From Clostridia bacterium (GTDB lineage: Bacteria; Bacillota; Clostridia; Christensenellales; UBA1242): a stretch of DNA of 64,000 nucleotides. The translations under genes and the position numbers were made by a program. The stretch's first letter is position 1; each line of letters begins with the position of its first letter. The DNA lies in NCBI GenBank assembly GCA_017399265.1, contig JAFQDL010000005.1, positions 21,643 through 85,642 on the forward strand, in the 5' to 3' direction. The notes beneath the pieces are model-generated. The model ran no database searches, was not told the DNA's origin, and worked only from the letters and a program-made list of their open reading frames with translations. This document shows, piece by piece, positions 20,475 through 30,511 of this stretch.

Positions 20475-21029
20475 CTATCTCTTTCTGAAAGGCAAACCCA
20501 TATATTCTAGTAATAGCTTTGCATCCTCATCATTTTTTGCAGTTGTAACTATAACAATATCAAGACCTCTGATTTTGTCAATCTTATCATAAGAAATTTC
20601 AGGGAATACTAATTGTTCTTTTAATCCTAATGCATAGTTACCTCTTCCATCAAAAGACTTATCAGAAACACCTTGGAAGTCTCTTACACGTGGCAATGCA
20701 ATAGAAATAACTCTATCCAAGAATTCGTACATTTTAGTTCCTCTAAGAGTAACTTTTGCACCAATCTTGTTGCCCTTTCTTAATTTAAAGTTAGCGATAG
20801 ATTTCTTAGCAGTTGTAACTAGTGGTTTTTGTCCAGTAATTACAGCTAATTCTTCTACTGCTTTGTTAAAGCTTTGAGCATTTTCTTTACAATCACCAAG
20901 ACCTCTATTAACAACAATTTTGTCAATTTTTGGAACTTGATAAACGTTAGTGTAGCCTTTTTCTTTCATAATAGCAGGAACAACGACATTGTTGTATTTT
21001 TCTACTAATCTATTAACTTCTTTTGCCAT
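20475..21029 (-). CDS. rplE: 50S ribosomal protein L5
   Basis: 184 residues. [13 protein letters not shown] near residue 30, [16 protein letters not shown] in the middle and the C-terminal [26 protein letters not shown] block identify L5, which carries 5S rRNA to the central protuberance. Confidence 0.98.
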   Translation of the reverse strand: MAKEVNRLVEKYNNVVVPAIMKEKGYTNVYQVPKIDKIVVNRGLGDCKENAQSFNKAVEELAVITGQKPLVTTAKKSIANFKLRKGNKIGAKVTLRGTKMYEFLDRVISIALPRVRDFQGVSDKSFDGRGNYALGLKEQLVFPEISYDKIDKIRGLDIVIVTTAKNDEDAKLLLEYMGLPFRKR

Positions 21030-21040
21030 CTATATTCCTC

Positions 21041-21505
21041 CTATTCCTTATCACTTTTCTTTGTAGTTTTTTTAGCAGCTGGTTTCTTTTCTGCAGTTGT
21101 AGACTTCTTAGCAGTAGTCTTTTTCTCTGCAGCTGCCTTAGTTGTTTTTGTAGCTGATTCTTTCTTTGCTACTTCTTTTTTTGCTGGCTTAACATCTAAT
21201 GAAGCACCGCACTTTTTGCAAGTTCTTACTTTCTTATCACCATCAAGTTTGATAGCAACTCTTGTTGCTTTTCCACAAGTTTGGCAGATAATTTGAACAT
21301 TAGATGCATCAATTTTGCCTTCTACTTTATTAATTCCACCTTTTTCACCGGCTTTTCTTGGTTTTTGATGTTTTGCAATAATGTTAACACCAGAAACTAC
21401 TACAGTGTTATCAGATGGATTGGCAGTAATAATGTTGCCAGTCTTGTTTTTATCTTTACCTGCGATAACTAATACGTTATCACCTTTTTTAACATGTAAT
21501 GACAT
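21041..21505 (-). CDS. rplX: 50S ribosomal protein L24 with zinc ribbon and long basic tail
   Basis: 154 residues, about 50 longer than usual. The N-terminal KOW domain (HVKKGDNVLVIAGKDKNKTG) is standard. Cys74, Cys77, Cys96 and Cys99 make the zinc-binding variant of the L24 C-terminal part. From residue 107 to the end there is a tail of Lys, Ala, Thr and Ser resembling histone-H1-like or surface-anchored low-complexity tails. L24 starts assembly of the large subunit at the tunnel exit, so the tail would project from the ribosome. No frameshift is needed to explain it. Confidence 0.96.
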   Translation of the reverse strand: MSLHVKKGDNVLVIAGKDKNKTGNIITANPSDNTVVVSGVNIIAKHQKPRKAGEKGGINKVEGKIDASNVQIICQTCGKATRVAIKLDGDKKVRTCKKCGASLDVKPAKKEVAKKESATKTTKAAAEKKTTAKKSTTAEKKPAAKKTTKKSDKE

Positions 21506-21523
21506 ATAAATTATACCTTCCTT

Positions 21524-21892
21524 TTATAACACTTCTGGAGCCAATGAAATTATTTTCATAAAGCCTTTATCTCTTAATTCTCTAGCAATTGGTCCAAAGA
21601 TACGAGTACCTTTAGGCATTTTTTGGTTATCAATAATAACTGCAGCATTGTCATCAAATTTGATGTAAGAACCATCTGGTCTAGAGATTCCATTGCTAGT
21701 TCTAACAACTACAGCTTTTACAACGTCACCTTTTTTAACAGCGCCACCTGGAGTAGCAGATTTAACAGAAGCAATAATAATATCACCGATATTTCCACTT
21801 CTTCTAAATGAACCACCCAAAATTCTAATACACATAATTTTCTTAGCGCCACTATTATCAGCAACTTTTAAGATTGTTTGAGGTTGTACCAT
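21524..21892 (-). CDS. rplN: 50S ribosomal protein L14
   Basis: 122 residues. [22 protein letters not shown] and the C-terminal [23 protein letters not shown] are canonical. L14 forms an inter-subunit bridge and is the target of the silencing factor RsfS. Confidence 0.98.
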   Translation of the reverse strand: MVQPQTILKVADNSGAKKIMCIRILGGSFRRSGNIGDIIIASVKSATPGGAVKKGDVVKAVVVRTSNGISRPDGSYIKFDDNAAVIIDNQKMPKGTRIFGPIARELRDKGFMKIISLAPEVL

Positions 21893-21905
21893 AATCTTTT
21901 ACTCC

Positions 21906-22169
21906 TTATTTCGCTCTTTCAATTATTCTTACAAGTCTGAAATACTTGTCTTTGCTAAGTGGTCTTGTTTCCATGATTTCAACAGTATCACCGATATTAC
22001 ACTCGTTGTTCTCATCATGAGCCTTGAATTTCTTAGTTGATTTATATACTTTGCTATACAAAGGATGTCTTTTATTAGAAACAACTGAAACTGTAATAGT
22101 CTTGTCCATTTTATTACTTGTAACAACACCAATCTTAGTTCTTCTTAAATTTCTTTCTGTATTTTCCAT
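21906..22169 (-). CDS. rpsQ: 30S ribosomal protein S17
   Basis: 87 residues, OB fold. [18 protein letters not shown] near the start and [23 protein letters not shown] at the end match S17, an early binder of the 5' domain of 16S rRNA. Confidence 0.98.
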   Translation of the reverse strand: MENTERNLRRTKIGVVTSNKMDKTITVSVVSNKRHPLYSKVYKSTKKFKAHDENNECNIGDTVEIMETRPLSKDKYFRLVRIIERAK

Positions 22170-22183
22170 AAATCCTCCCCCAA

Positions 22184-22390
22184 CTATGCATTAACCTTTT
22201 TGTTTAATTCTCTTTCGGTTAATACTGTTTTAACTTTAGCAATGTCTTTTTTGCAAGCATTAATTTGCATTGGGTTTGTTAATTGTCCGGTTGCATTTGA
22301 GAAACGAAGATTGAAAAGTTCTTGTTTTAATTCTTTTAACTTTTTGTTAAGTTCTTCGTTTGTCATCTCTCTAAATTCTTTAGCTTTCAT
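22184..22390 (-). CDS. rpmC: 50S ribosomal protein L29
   Basis: 68 residues, a helical hairpin: [18 protein letters not shown] and [13 protein letters not shown] are typical. L29 flanks the tunnel exit, close to the docking site of signal recognition particle and trigger factor. Its start overlaps the rplP stop by one base. Confidence 0.98.
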   Translation of the reverse strand: MKAKEFREMTNEELNKKLKELKQELFNLRFSNATGQLTNPMQINACKKDIAKVKTVLTERELNKKVNA

Positions 22391-22830
22391 TAAACAATAC
22401 CACCTTCTTGTTTTTCTTCGTCACTTTTCTTAACAAACTTAGTTTTGATTGGTAACTTGTATGCAGCAAGTCTCATAGCTTCTTTAGCTTGTTCTTCAGT
22501 AACACCGCCAAGTTCGAATAGAACTCTACCTGGCTTAATTGTAACTACCCAGTACTCTGGATTACCTTTACCTTTACCCATACGAGTATCAGCAGCTCTC
22601 TTAGTAACTGGTTTGTTAGGGAAGATGTTGATCCATACTTGTCCACCACGTTTTGTATATCTATTGATAGCAACACGGGCAGCTTCTACTTGGTTAGTAG
22701 TTAACCAGCATGGCTCTAAAGCAACTAAACCATACTCACCGTAAGCGATTTTGTTACCTCTAGTAGCTTTACCTTTTAATCTTCCTCTGAATTGTTTTCT
22801 TCTTTTAATTCTTCTAGGCATTAATAACAT
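22390..22830 (-). CDS. rplP: 50S ribosomal protein L16
   Basis: 146 residues. [20 protein letters not shown] at the N-terminus and the signature [19 protein letters not shown] near the end identify L16, which helps position the A-site tRNA. The true start may be Met4 (MPRRIKRRK), as in most L16 proteins; the first Met overlaps the rpsC stop by one base. Confidence 0.97.
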   Translation of the reverse strand: MLLMPRRIKRRKQFRGRLKGKATRGNKIAYGEYGLVALEPCWLTTNQVEAARVAINRYTKRGGQVWINIFPNKPVTKRAADTRMGKGKGNPEYWVVTIKPGRVLFELGGVTEEQAKEAMRLAAYKLPIKTKFVKKSDEEKQEGGIV

Positions 22831-23513
22831 TATTCTTGTCCTCCTTCAACAGTAGCGTTTTCTTGAGGTGCAACAACTTTCTTTGTTAAAATTTCGCCTT
22901 TGCAAATCCAAACTTTAACACCGATAACACCAAAAGTTGTGTGTGCTTCGCAAGTAGCATAATCGATATCTGCTCTTAAAGTATGAAGAGGAAGTCTTCC
23001 TTCTCTGTAGTGCTCACTTCTTGCAATTTCAGCGCCATCAAGTCTGCCGCTAACCATAATCTTGCAACCTTTAGCACCAGCTCTCATAACTTTTTGTAAA
23101 GACATCTTCATTGCTCTTCTGAAACTCATTCTCTTTTCTAATTGTTGAGCAACTGTTTGTGCAACGATTTGTGCATCTAAATCTGGTTTTTTAACTTCTT
23201 TAATATTGATATTTACAAATTTGCCATTAACAATTTTTGCAATATCAGCTTTTAATTCTTCTACACCAGCACCTTTAGCGCCAATCATAACGCCTGGTCT
23301 AGCAGTGTAGATATCAACAGTAACCTTATTTGCAGTTCTACTGATTTCTACTGTTGAAACAGAAGATGCTGCATGTTTTTTGTTGATATATTTTCTAATT
23401 TTATTATCTTCTAATAGATATTCGGAGAATTCTTTTTTGTTTGTGAACCAAGAAGAGCTCCAATCTTTATTAACACCAACTCTAAGTCCGTGTGGATTAA
23501 CTTTTTGTCCCAT
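22830..23513 (-). CDS. rpsC: 30S ribosomal protein S3
   Basis: 227 residues. [15 protein letters not shown] start, the KH domain motif [13 protein letters not shown] near residue 80, and the C-terminal domain with [31 protein letters not shown]3 lines the mRNA entry channel and has helicase-like activity with S4 and S5. Confidence 0.98.
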   Translation of the reverse strand: MGQKVNPHGLRVGVNKDWSSSWFTNKKEFSEYLLEDNKIRKYINKKHAASSVSTVEISRTANKVTVDIYTARPGVMIGAKGAGVEELKADIAKIVNGKFVNINIKEVKKPDLDAQIVAQTVAQQLEKRMSFRRAMKMSLQKVMRAGAKGCKIMVSGRLDGAEIARSEHYREGRLPLHTLRADIDYATCEAHTTFGVIGVKVWICKGEILTKKVVAPQENATVEGGQE

Positions 23514-23530
23514 TAACTAAATCCTCCTTA

Positions 23531-23923
23531 TTAGTTTTTTGAAGAACTGTCTAGTATTATAGTGATGTGACAAGTTCTCTTAATAATTGTATCAACGCCG
23601 CCTCTTCCTCTGAAAGAAACTCTCTTGAAAGATGGGCCTTGGTTTGCGTATGCTTCAGCAACATACAATAAATCTCTACTTAAACCTTTGTTGTTCTCAG
23701 CATTTGCACCAGCTGAAACTAAAACTTTTTTAACAACTAAGCTGGCAGTGCTAGGAGTATTCTCCAAAATAGCACAAGCTTCAACAAAAGATTTTCCTTT
23801 GATAATATCTAAAACTCTTTTTGCTTTAGAAGAAGCCATTCTGATGTATCTAGCTACAGCAAAAGGTCTATTATCTTTATTTTCATGTCTTCTAGCTGCT
23901 TTTTCTTTAACTCTTTTAGCCAT
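23531..23923 (-). CDS. rplV: 50S ribosomal protein L22
   Basis: 130 residues. The long beta-hairpin that lines the nascent-chain tunnel lies near residues 85-110 (AYANQGPSFKRVSFRGRGG). A basic tail of about 17 residues precedes the usual start of the fold (AVARYIRMASSKAKRVLDII). Confidence 0.98.
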   Translation of the reverse strand: MAKRVKEKAARRHENKDNRPFAVARYIRMASSKAKRVLDIIKGKSFVEACAILENTPSTASLVVKKVLVSAGANAENNKGLSRDLLYVAEAYANQGPSFKRVSFRGRGGVDTIIKRTCHITIILDSSSKN

Positions 23924-23933
23924 CTTTTATCTC

Positions 23934-24215
23934 CTATTTTTTGCCCTTAGTTTTTTTATCAGCACCATGACCTCTGAAGGTTCTAGTAGGTGCAAACTCA
24001 CCAAGCTTATGTCCAATCATATCAACTGTACAATAAACTGGAATATGTTTCATACCATTATGAACTGCGATTGTGTGACCAACGAATTCTGGATAAATAG
24101 TGGAAGATCTACTCCAAGTCTTTAAAACTTGTTTCTTACCTTCGTTATTTAATTTCAAAACTCTTTGCATTAATCTTTCTTCTACATAAGGTTTTTTCTT
24201 TAAACTTCTACTCAT
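23934..24215 (-). CDS. rpsS: 30S ribosomal protein S19
   Basis: 93 residues. [38 protein letters not shown] and [15 protein letters not shown] are canonical. S19 lies in the small-subunit head next to S13. Confidence 0.98.
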   Translation of the reverse strand: MSRSLKKKPYVEERLMQRVLKLNNEGKKQVLKTWSRSSTIYPEFVGHTIAVHNGMKHIPVYCTVDMIGHKLGEFAPTRTFRGHGADKKTKGKK

Positions 24216-24224
24216 GATTCACTC

Positions 24225-25052
24225 CTACTTAGCACGGCTAACAATAAGTTTATTGCTATGCTTTTTAGTATTTCTAGTTTTCTTACCCATAGCAGGTTTT
24301 CCCCATGGAGTAAGAGGTGATTTTCTACCAACTGGGCTCTTACCTTCACCACCACCGTGAGGGTGATCGCAAGGGTTCATTACACTACCTCTAACAGTAG
24401 GTCTAGTACCCATATGTCTTACTCTACCAGCTTTACCAAGAGAAACGATTTCATGTTCCAAGTTACCAACTGTACCAATTGTAGCACGGCAATTTGAAAG
24501 AACTTTTCTAGTTTCTCCACTTGGCAATTTGATAGTTGCAAATTTACCTTCTTTAGCCATTAATCTTGCTTCCATACCTGCAGATCTAACGATTTGTGCG
24601 CCACGACCTGGAGTAAGCTCGATATTGTGGATAACAGCACCCACTGGCATATCTTTTAATTCTAAGCAGTTACCAACTTTGATTTCTGCTTTTTCACCAC
24701 TCATTACTTGGTCACCAACATTTAGACCCTTTGGAGCGATAATATAAGATTTAACACCATCAACATATTGAATTAATGCGATGAATGCAGATCTATTTGG
24801 ATCGTACTCAATGCCAACAACTTTAGCAGCAATACCATCTCTATTTCTCTTAAAATCAATAATTCTATATTTAACCCTGTTTCCACCACCAATGTGTCTA
24901 ACAGTAATTCTGCCTTGGTTATTTCTACCAGCGCTCTTTTTCTTAGGTGCAAGAAGAGATTTTTCTGGTTCAAATTTAGTAACTTCATCAAAAGATGCTG
25001 TTGTATAGAATCTTCTAGCTGGTGATGTAGGTTTGTATGTTTTAATAGCCAT
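24225..25052 (-). CDS. rplB: 50S ribosomal protein L2
   Basis: 275 residues, the normal length. [15 protein letters not shown] start and the peptidyl-transferase-proximal segment [19 protein letters not shown] at about residue 225, whose His is important for activity. L2 is among the most conserved proteins of the large subunit. Confidence 0.99.
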   Translation of the reverse strand: MAIKTYKPTSPARRFYTTASFDEVTKFEPEKSLLAPKKKSAGRNNQGRITVRHIGGGNRVKYRIIDFKRNRDGIAAKVVGIEYDPNRSAFIALIQYVDGVKSYIIAPKGLNVGDQVMSGEKAEIKVGNCLELKDMPVGAVIHNIELTPGRGAQIVRSAGMEARLMAKEGKFATIKLPSGETRKVLSNCRATIGTVGNLEHEIVSLGKAGRVRHMGTRPTVRGSVMNPCDHPHGGGEGKSPVGRKSPLTPWGKPAMGKKTRNTKKHSNKLIVSRAK

Positions 25053-25071
25053 TTTATTTCCTCCTTAACTC

Positions 25072-25362
25072 CTAAGCTAAACTCTCAAAGAACTCAATAG
25101 CTTTGCTGTCTTCTTTTAATTGAACATAAGCTTTCTTGTAATCTGATGTATAACCTTGAGATTTTCCTTGTCTTTTTAACTTGCCATTTATATTAGCAAT
25201 ATTTACTGATGCAACTTTTACGCCAAATATTTCCTCAACAGCTTGTCTAACTTCAATTTTGTTAGTATTTTTTGCTACTAAGAAAGTGTACTTTTTGTTA
25301 GCGATATCTGCATAACTTTTTTCACTTAAAATTGGTTTAATTATAACGTCGTAAGCTTTCAT
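25072..25362 (-). CDS. rplW: 50S ribosomal protein L23
   Basis: 96 residues. YDVIIKPILSEKSY start, the IEVRQAVEEIFGVKVASVN core. L23 surrounds the tunnel exit and docks trigger factor and signal recognition particle. The ATG overlaps the rplD stop (TAATG). Confidence 0.98.
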   Translation of the reverse strand: MKAYDVIIKPILSEKSYADIANKKYTFLVAKNTNKIEVRQAVEEIFGVKVASVNIANINGKLKRQGKSQGYTSDYKKAYVQLKEDSKAIEFFESLA

Positions 25363-25991
25363 TATTTAACATAAGCCTCCTGTATTTCATTTATTGCATC
25401 AACTGTAAGAACTAATTTGTCGCAACATACGATATCATAAACATTTAAAATATTAGCTGTTGTTACATCAACGTTCTTTAAGTTGCCAGAAGCTTTAATA
25501 AGATTGTCGTTATTGTCCTTAGTAACGAAGATTGCAGTCTTGTCTAACTTTAAGTTGTTAACAACACTTGCCAAAGTCTTAGTTTTGTAATCTTGAAGAT
25601 TTAAGTTATCAACAACAACCAATTCTTTGTCTTTCAATTTAGTACTAATAGCACTAATGAATGCGGCCTTTTTAGCTTCTTTATTTACTTTCTTTGAGAA
25701 ATCTCTTGGCTTTGGTGCGAATACTACACCGCCACCTCTCCATTGTGGACCTTTAGTTGAGCCTTGTCTTGCTCTACCTGTACCTTTTTGTCTCCAAGGT
25801 TTCTTAGCATGACCTCTAACTTCTGAACGAGTCAAAGTGCTTTTTGTACCTTGTCTGTTGTTTGCTAAATAAGCAACTACAACTTGGTGAATTAATGCTT
25901 CATTATATTCAGCCCCGAAAACTTCTTTCTTAAGACTTAAAGTAGAACCAGTATCTTCACCTAGCATATTGTATATTTTAACACTTGCCAT
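25362..25991 (-). CDS. rplD: 50S ribosomal protein L4
   Basis: 209 residues. The extended loop reaching the tunnel is visible at 60-100 (RGHAKKPWRQKGTGRARQG and WRGGGVVFAPKPRD). In proteobacteria L4 represses its own S10 operon by binding the leader; whether the leader at 26972-27230 is a target here is unknown. Confidence 0.98.
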   Translation of the reverse strand: MASVKIYNMLGEDTGSTLSLKKEVFGAEYNEALIHQVVVAYLANNRQGTKSTLTRSEVRGHAKKPWRQKGTGRARQGSTKGPQWRGGGVVFAPKPRDFSKKVNKEAKKAAFISAISTKLKDKELVVVDNLNLQDYKTKTLASVVNNLKLDKTAIFVTKDNNDNLIKASGNLKNVDVTTANILNVYDIVCCDKLVLTVDAINEIQEAYVK

Positions 25992-26005
25992 TGCCTAATT
26001 CCCCC

Positions 26006-26638
26006 TTATGCGTTAGCCTTTACAGCATTTTTAATTGATACTACACTTCCCTTAACTCCAGGAATTGCACCTTTGATTAACAAAATGTTTCTTTCAGCAT
26101 CAACTTTAACAACTCTAAGATTTTGAATAGTAACAGTTTCACTACCCCATCTTCCAGCCATCTTCTTACCCTTAAATACTTTACCAGGGAAAGTGTTAGC
26201 ACCGATAGAACCAACGTGTCTATGAACTGGACCATTACCGTGAGTCATTCTATGTCTTTGGAAATTCCATTTTTTAATTGTACCTGTATAACCGTGACCT
26301 TTAGAAGTACCAGTTACATCAACCAAGTCACCTTCAGCAAATACATCACAATTGATTTGATCACCAAGATTGTATGTACCTTCTAACTTGAATTCTTTTA
26401 AATATTTCTTTGCAGAAACACCAGCTTTAGTCAATTGACCAAGTAATGGTTTGCTGATAGCACTTTCTTTAACATCGCCATAAGCAAGTTGAACAGCATC
26501 GTAACCATCATTTTTAACAGTCTTAACTTGTGTTACATAACAAGGACCAGCCTCAACTACTGTAACAGGAACTACTAAGCCATCACTGCCAAATATTTGA
26601 GTCATACCAAGTTTCTTACCTAAAATTGCTTTCTTCAT
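26006..26638 (-). CDS. rplC: 50S ribosomal protein L3
   Basis: 210 residues. AILGKKLGMTQIFGSDG start and the signature FQRHRMTHGNGPVHRHVGSIG around residue 130, the loop that reaches the peptidyl transferase centre. An early assembly protein. Confidence 0.98.
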   Translation of the reverse strand: MKKAILGKKLGMTQIFGSDGLVVPVTVVEAGPCYVTQVKTVKNDGYDAVQLAYGDVKESAISKPLLGQLTKAGVSAKKYLKEFKLEGTYNLGDQINCDVFAEGDLVDVTGTSKGHGYTGTIKKWNFQRHRMTHGNGPVHRHVGSIGANTFPGKVFKGKKMAGRWGSETVTIQNLRVVKVDAERNILLIKGAIPGVKGSVVSIKNAVKANA

Positions 26639-26662
26639 AATATCATTATCCTCCTACAATAA

Positions 26663-26971
26663 TTAAAGTTTGATATTGATATCCACACCAGCAGGTAAGT
26701 CTAATTTCATTAAAGCATCAACAGCTTTAGCATTAGGACTGTAAATATCAATTATCCTTTTATGTGTTCTCATTTCGAATTGTTCACGACTGTCTTTGTA
26801 TTTGTGTGGTGAACGAAGAATTGTAACTACCTCTTTTTCTGTTGGTAGTGGTATTGGACCACTAATCTTTGCACCGAATCTTAATGCAGTATCAGCAATT
26901 CTCTTGCTTGCTACATCAATAAGGCTGTGGTCAAATGCTTTTAATTTAACTCTGATTTTTTGTGTTGCCAT
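26663..26971 (-). CDS. rpsJ: 30S ribosomal protein S10 (NusE)
   Basis: 102 residues. [21 protein letters not shown] and [23 protein letters not shown] are canonical. S10 is a head protein of the small subunit and, as NusE, links transcription to translation. It is the first gene of the supercluster; the tuf/fusA/rpsL/rpsG genes that often precede it are not here. Confidence 0.98.
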   Translation of the reverse strand: MATQKIRVKLKAFDHSLIDVASKRIADTALRFGAKISGPIPLPTEKEVVTILRSPHKYKDSREQFEMRTHKRIIDIYSPNAKAVDALMKLDLPAGVDINIKL

Positions 26972-27230
26972 TAATTTTTCTCCTTAAGATTTATTTGATT
27001 AAATTAATTTACCTAAACTCAAATTTTCTTTACTATAATATATATTTAAACACTGCTCCGGGTGTATCAAGGCAAATGTCTAAAAAAATTGCTGCGAAAT
27101 CTTAAACTAGTAAAGTTGAATTTAGTCGTTTATAATCTAGTATAAACTCTTCAAAATCCGTACTCAAACTATCTTATTTTTTGGCATAAATAAGTAACCT
27201 TGCGCACAGACGTCATTATACAGCGGTAAT
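26972..27230 (-). promoter_or_regulatory. Untranslated leader of the S10 operon
   Basis: About 250 bases without a convincing ORF separate the proximal promoter from rpsJ, far more than a simple ribosome-binding site needs. It holds a perfect 7-bp hairpin with a 6-base loop (arms 27128-27134 and 27141-27147) and a GC-richer segment at about 27052-27100. An AAGGAG ribosome-binding site lies just before the rpsJ ATG. An autoregulatory leader is plausible by analogy with other S10 operons; no known motif was recognised. Confidence 0.5.
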
Positions 27231-27259
27231 AGTTTATCTGATTTTGACCTACTTGTCAA
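27231..27259 (-). promoter_or_regulatory. S10 operon promoter, proximal
   Basis: TTGACA (27259-27254), 17-base spacer, TAAACT (27236-27231). Directly upstream (27260-27300) are alternating A- and T-tracts like an UP element bound by the alpha subunit C-terminal domain, as expected for a very strong promoter. Confidence 0.7.
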
Positions 27260-27402
27260 TGGTTTTTTGAAATTTTTTCAACTTTTTTCAAAAATTATTA
27301 AATTGTGATAAAAATCTCCAAAAATTTAAGTTATCTCTTTAATCAAACAATACAATATTTGCAACCCTCGCACGCGTGTAATTAATAAAGATTTACTATA
27401 AT

Positions 27403-27431
27403 ATAATAAATTATATATAATAAAAAGTCAA
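27403..27431 (-). promoter_or_regulatory. S10 operon promoter, distal (tentative)
   Basis: TTGACT (27431-27426), 17-base spacer, TATTAT (27408-27403) on the minus strand, just after the terminator of the leucine-rich-repeat gene. It would start transcription about 170 bases upstream of the proximal promoter. The region is very AT-rich, so a chance match is possible. Confidence 0.5.
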
Positions 27432-27452
27432 TACCCTTTTAAAAAACATATT

Positions 27453-27494
27453 AAAAAATCCTGTACACTTTAACCGCATACAGGAAATTTTTTT
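27453..27494 (-). terminator. Terminator after the 983-residue surface protein gene
   Basis: CCTGTA/TACAGG stem (27460-27465, 27479-27484) flanked by A-run and T-run. It begins at the stop codon of the upstream minus-strand gene. Confidence 0.75.
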
Positions 27495-30444
27495 AAGATT
27501 TATGTAAATATAAACCCTGCCAAACACTAGCTGATTTCAAATTAATTGCATTCTGCGCACTATCTGAAACATCAATAGCACTTCCTTCTGTCGCCGATGA
27601 TGAACTAGCGGTCCACCAGCCAGAAGAATCTTCAAATATAATATTTGTTAACTCTGTGCAGCCTGAATTAAAAGCTTGTTTACTTATTTTTACAACACTA
27701 CTAGAAATATTAATCTGCGTCAATTTCGGACAACTAGAGAAAGCATACTGACCAATATCTTCAACTTGATTCAGATCAATAGAAGTAATATTTCTTCCCC
27801 AAAAAGATGAAGGCCCTAGAGAAGTAATATAATCTGGAATTATAGTAGTATTAACACTTCCAGTATGCAAAACATTTCCTCTTATAATCGCATTAATACC
27901 GCCATCCGTATAATATTTATTTTCTTCATCAACAACTATTGTTGCTAGATTTGGGCTTCCACCTGCAAAAGCAGCTGAGTTTATAAAAGTAACACTTTTA
28001 GGGATGTATAAATTAACAATCTTACAACCTCTAAACGCAAAAGAACCTATCGTCTCTAATGTGTCAGACATATTTACTTCAGTAAGTTTAGCACAATTAA
28101 TAAACACATTATCTTCCAACTCTCTTACGCCTACTAGATTCACTTTTGTTAAAGCACTACAATTATTAAATGCCTGACTTTCTACCAAACAATTATCCCC
28201 ATTGATAGTCAACTCTGTCATTTTATCACAATTTATAAAAGAATACGGGCTTATACATTTTAAGGTAGTTGGAAATTGTATGTTTGTAACATTTACACAT
28301 CCGTTGAATGCATAAGCATATATATATTCTACACCTTCTTCAAACTCAACATTTTTCAATCTAGTACAATCTCGAAAAGCATTATCACCAACACCTTTAA
28401 TATTACCAGGAATAACAACTTCTGTAATAGAAGAATTATCCCGAAACGCGTCGGGGGCTATTGCAATAACACTCTCTGGAAATTTAGTAGATGCACAACC
28501 TACTAGCATCACATTAATACTTGTTTCGATTATAGCATTAGAATTATCTCTAGAATCATAAATAGGATTATTATTATCTACAATAATAGATTGCAAAGCA
28601 TCACAACCACCAAAAGCACGACCACCAATCGACTCTGTCGTAGCTGGAATATAAACTGCCTCTAATAATTTACACCCATAAAATGCATAAGAACCAATTG
28701 TCTTTAAATTATTTGAAAAATCAATACTTGATAAATTCTGACAATCATAAAAAGCATATTGACCAATATTTTCCAATTTATCTAAAAATTTAACATTAAA
28801 CAAACTACTACATTGATAAAAAGCATAATCTCCTATACTTTCAAGGCTGTCTGAAAATTTTATATTAGACAAACTACTACATTGATAAAAAGCATAATTT
28901 CCTATGCTTTGAAGGCTGTCTGAAAATTTTACATCTATAAGACTAGTACATAAATTGAACGCAAAAATATCTATGCTAGTCACTTTGTCCGGGATAACAA
29001 TATTCAATAATTTAGAACATCTATTAAACGTTCTTTCATTTATAGAAGTTATTTCTCCAGGTAAATTTATTGAAGAAATTGAATTACTAGCGAAAGCATA
29101 TGAACCAATCTCTACAACACTTTCAGGCAAAACCACATTAGTAACACTCACACAAGCATTAAAAGCAGAACTACCAATACTTCTACAACTATATGGAATT
29201 ACAATGGGAGAAGATATTGCAATAGAGGCTGCAAAGGCATAATCAGGAATAGCTGTCAAACTTTTACCCAAATAAATAGTTGTCAGAATAGTATCTCTTA
29301 AACCATCAACCATCACCAAATCGTGATTATATCCATTTATCCAACTAGGAATGGTCTTAACATTATTACCTATATACAACCCTGAAATACCTATATTTCT
29401 ATCTAACACTCCAGTTACAGCAACAACCGGCTTTGTTTCACCATTAATAGTTACATCATCCGGAATAACAACTGAATTCTCTGGCGCAGCCTTTACACTA
29501 TTTACACCACCTCTAATAGAAACAGAATTAGTAGAAATAGTTGTTAAATCATCAACAACATATCCGCCTAAATCTTCATCGTAATTTTCTTCTGTTATTG
29601 ACACATTACCTGCATAAAATAGCGGATATAGCGTCATATTCTCATCAATAATTGTTTGATCTACAAATAAGTTAGTTCTAGCCTCATCTGTATACCAACC
29701 AGCAAATACATAACCAGATGAATAGTATTTAGGAACTGTATTTATTGTGGCATATGGCATTCCTTGTAATGCAATATAATTGCCTGTAAATTCAGAATAA
29801 TTACTTACTCCTTCCATATCATATACAATTGCACATTCATTTGGCACTTGCAACAACCATTCAAAATTTCCAACATAACTTGCGTTTTTTGCTCCAGCCT
29901 CAACCTCTACGATAATATATACATATGTAGTACTATTTGAAACATCAGTCTCAGAAGTATTTAACTCTAAAGTCCTAGACGTCCAAGCTTCAATTTCATA
30001 AGGAGGATTAATAGTAGACACATTGTTCAATTGAACTGGACTTACATAATACCCAACGCTCATACTTGTAGCAACAGGCATCTCTATCAAATCCAAATTT
30101 AGATAAATACTATCTGAATTGTTAACAAACGAGTATTCAAAGACGATTCTAGTATTTTCATTTTCAATCCTTATATTTTCTTCACTAGGATTTAATTCAC
30201 CAGACATTGTTTCTGAAGTGTTATTAAATGTTAAACCTGCCTCACTTCCTAATAACTTCCATCCACCTTCACCTGTCCAATATCTTGCAGCAACATTAGC
30301 ATATACATCTTTTACTGTATACCCTACTTTAAAACTTGCTCCCATTGAAGATAATCTACTAACAATTACTGTAGCAATTGCAGCAATTAAACCCAATATT
30401 ATTGTACCAAATATTACTGAGACAACGACGACTTTCTTTTTCAA
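27493..30444 (-). CDS. Membrane-anchored leucine-rich-repeat (BspA-like) surface protein
   Basis: 983 residues, starting at a TTG (30444-30442) 6 bases after GAGGA. Residues 5-28 are one hydrophobic membrane span without a lipobox. Residues ~36-205 are a beta-rich region. Residues ~206-278 match the Listeria-Bacteroides (InlB B-type) repeat, with the VFAGWYTDEA motif. From about 340 to 960 there are some 25 repeats of the LRR_5/BspA type, with cores like SIGDYAFYQCSSL. Such proteins lie on the cell surface and often bind host or matrix proteins, but no ligand can be read from sequence. A promoter and a terminator make it a single-gene unit. Confidence 0.9.
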   Translation of the reverse strand: MKKKVVVVSVIFGTIILGLIAAIATVIVSRLSSMGASFKVGYTVKDVYANVAARYWTGEGGWKLLGSEAGLTFNNTSETMSGELNPSEENIRIENENTRIVFEYSFVNNSDSIYLNLDLIEMPVATSMSVGYYVSPVQLNNVSTINPPYEIEAWTSRTLELNTSETDVSNSTTYVYIIVEVEAGAKNASYVGNFEWLLQVPNECAIVYDMEGVSNYSEFTGNYIALQGMPYATINTVPKYYSSGYVFAGWYTDEARTNLFVDQTIIDENMTLYPLFYAGNVSITEENYDEDLGGYVVDDLTTISTNSVSIRGGVNSVKAAPENSVVIPDDVTINGETKPVVAVTGVLDRNIGISGLYIGNNVKTIPSWINGYNHDLVMVDGLRDTILTTIYLGKSLTAIPDYAFAASIAISSPIVIPYSCRSIGSSAFNACVSVTNVVLPESVVEIGSYAFASNSISSINLPGEITSINERTFNRCSKLLNIVIPDKVTSIDIFAFNLCTSLIDVKFSDSLQSIGNYAFYQCSSLSNIKFSDSLESIGDYAFYQCSSLFNVKFLDKLENIGQYAFYDCQNLSSIDFSNNLKTIGSYAFYGCKLLEAVYIPATTESIGGRAFGGCDALQSIIVDNNNPIYDSRDNSNAIIETSINVMLVGCASTKFPESVIAIAPDAFRDNSSITEVVIPGNIKGVGDNAFRDCTRLKNVEFEEGVEYIYAYAFNGCVNVTNIQFPTTLKCISPYSFINCDKMTELTINGDNCLVESQAFNNCSALTKVNLVGVRELEDNVFINCAKLTEVNMSDTLETIGSFAFRGCKIVNLYIPKSVTFINSAAFAGGSPNLATIVVDEENKYYTDGGINAIIRGNVLHTGSVNTTIIPDYITSLGPSSFWGRNITSIDLNQVEDIGQYAFSSCPKLTQINISSSVVKISKQAFNSGCTELTNIIFEDSSGWWTASSSSATEGSAIDVSDSAQNAINLKSASVWQGLYLHKS
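28801..28938 (-). repeat. Two near-identical 69-bp tandem repeats inside the leucine-rich-repeat gene
   Basis: The block beginning at 28801 recurs at 28870, exactly 69 bases (23 codons, one leucine-rich repeat) later, with only a few changes. Other repeats of the gene are much more diverged, so this is a recent unit duplication. Confidence 0.85.
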
Positions 30445-30481
30445 AACACTATCCTCGCATTACTTATTTAAATATATATTA

Positions 30482-30511
30482 TATATATAATTTTAACTTG
30501 TGACTTGTCAA
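30482..30511 (-). promoter_or_regulatory. Promoter of the 983-residue surface protein gene
   Basis: TTGACA (30511-30506), 18-base spacer, TATATA (30487-30482) on the minus strand, about 40 bases before the TTG start codon. Confidence 0.6.
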
